The notes under the pieces: generated by a model | Databases searched by the model: none | Told to the model about the DNA's origin: nothing | What the model saw: the letters and a program-made list of their open reading frames with translations, nothing else | Translations under genes and position numbers: made by a program | Source of the DNA: Trichopria drosophilae | Lineage: Eukaryota; Arthropoda; Insecta; Hymenoptera; Diapriidae | Direction of reading: 5' to 3' | Assembly: GCA_030407085.1 (NCBI GenBank) | Contig: CM059584.1 | Span: forward strand, 102,299,001 to 102,363,000 | DNA length: 64,000 nt | Shown here: piece by piece, positions 63,701 to 64,000 of the stretch | Layout of the letters: the number at the start of each line of letters is the position of its first letter | How positions within the stretch are numbered: the first letter of the stretch is position 1

Positions 63701-64000
63701 GTTAAATCAACTAAAAATATATGTTCATTCTTTTTCGTTTACTAGTTAGTTAACATATAATATTTTCTTTTAAATTTGTATAATTTATAAAAACAACTTT
63801 TAAATCAATTTAACTTCTTTAAAAATTCGTTGAAATCTCATTAAAACATTTTGAGTAGTTAAAAAGTGTCACCCTTATTAAGAATTTCTTTCGGTGCACT
63901 ATTTAACAAAGTTGTTTTTTAAATGCGTAAAAAAATCACTAAAAAGTCACTAAATCTAGTGAAAAGTATGTATGACAAGTGAAACTCTAATGACAAGATT
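60745..64000. other. AT-rich DNA, probably Lgl intron; nothing definite
   Basis: No exon or element with both ends. At 61547-61574 CGTCATACACGTGCAAAGG directly before TTAA looks like a lone piggyBac-like terminus (CCTTTGCACGTGTATGACG when read inward), without a partner. Confidence 0.45.

Noticed and set aside
58820..64000. N-terminal Lgl exons
   Set aside because: No minus-strand stretch encoding the expected first propeller blades was found; they must lie upstream of the window.
1..64000. CRISPR arrays, operons, tRNA or rRNA genes, endogenous viral sequences
   Set aside because: None seen. The direct repeats present are transposon arms, TTAGG tracts or simple tandem repeats.

Overview
The window looks like insect nuclear DNA: AT-rich, with short coding exons bounded by GT/AG introns, TTAGG telomere-type repeats, an R1-clade LINE and many short DNA transposons. 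TTAGG repeats together with a telomere-type R1-clade LINE fit several insect orders; Hymenoptera is my guess, not a demonstration. All gene names come from recognising protein motifs by eye, without database searches.

Layout. 1-18150 has no host gene I can support. It holds foldback elements (172-1368, 6361-7337, 11405-11866, 14343-14775), pieces of LINEs, AAGTTA-rich hAT-like repeats, and a DNA transposon with long inverted repeats (15932-18150) carrying a decayed protein. 18236-20413 is a compact tail-to-tail pair: mitochondrial ribosomal protein mS37/CHCHD1 (+) and the GTPase DRG2 (-), both complete. 21540-24233 is a dead, rearranged LINE split by a TA-flanked MITE. 24708-25064 (-) is a small single-exon F-box gene. 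25479-29250 holds nested foldback elements and another LINE piece.

32227 to beyond the right edge (-) is lethal(2) giant larvae (Lgl), the WD40 cell-polarity scaffold regulated by aPKC. Eleven coding exons (944 codons) are visible; the first roughly 200 codons lie outside the window. Its introns are packed with transposons: a piggyBac-type MITE (33992-35368), a nested palindrome complex (36015-37890), a MITE 28 bp from a splice donor (39402-40250), a hAT MITE with a perfect 8-bp target duplication (44264-45049), and in the 10.8-kb intron 47430-58272 a nearly complete 5.3-kb R1-clade (TRAS/SART-like) LINE. That LINE sits between two short TTAGG tracts, which in turn lie at the centre of a degenerate foldback repeat.

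The most unusual content is (1) a telomere-repeat-specific type of LINE lodged in an internal TTAGG tract of a gene intron; (2) two foldback elements built of degenerate short phrases, each with a TTAGG/CCTAA core; (3) a non-TIR sequence found in two different palindromes, each time flanked by 8-bp direct repeats; and (4) a long-TIR transposon with a protein I cannot assign, ending about 85 bp before the mS37 start codon.
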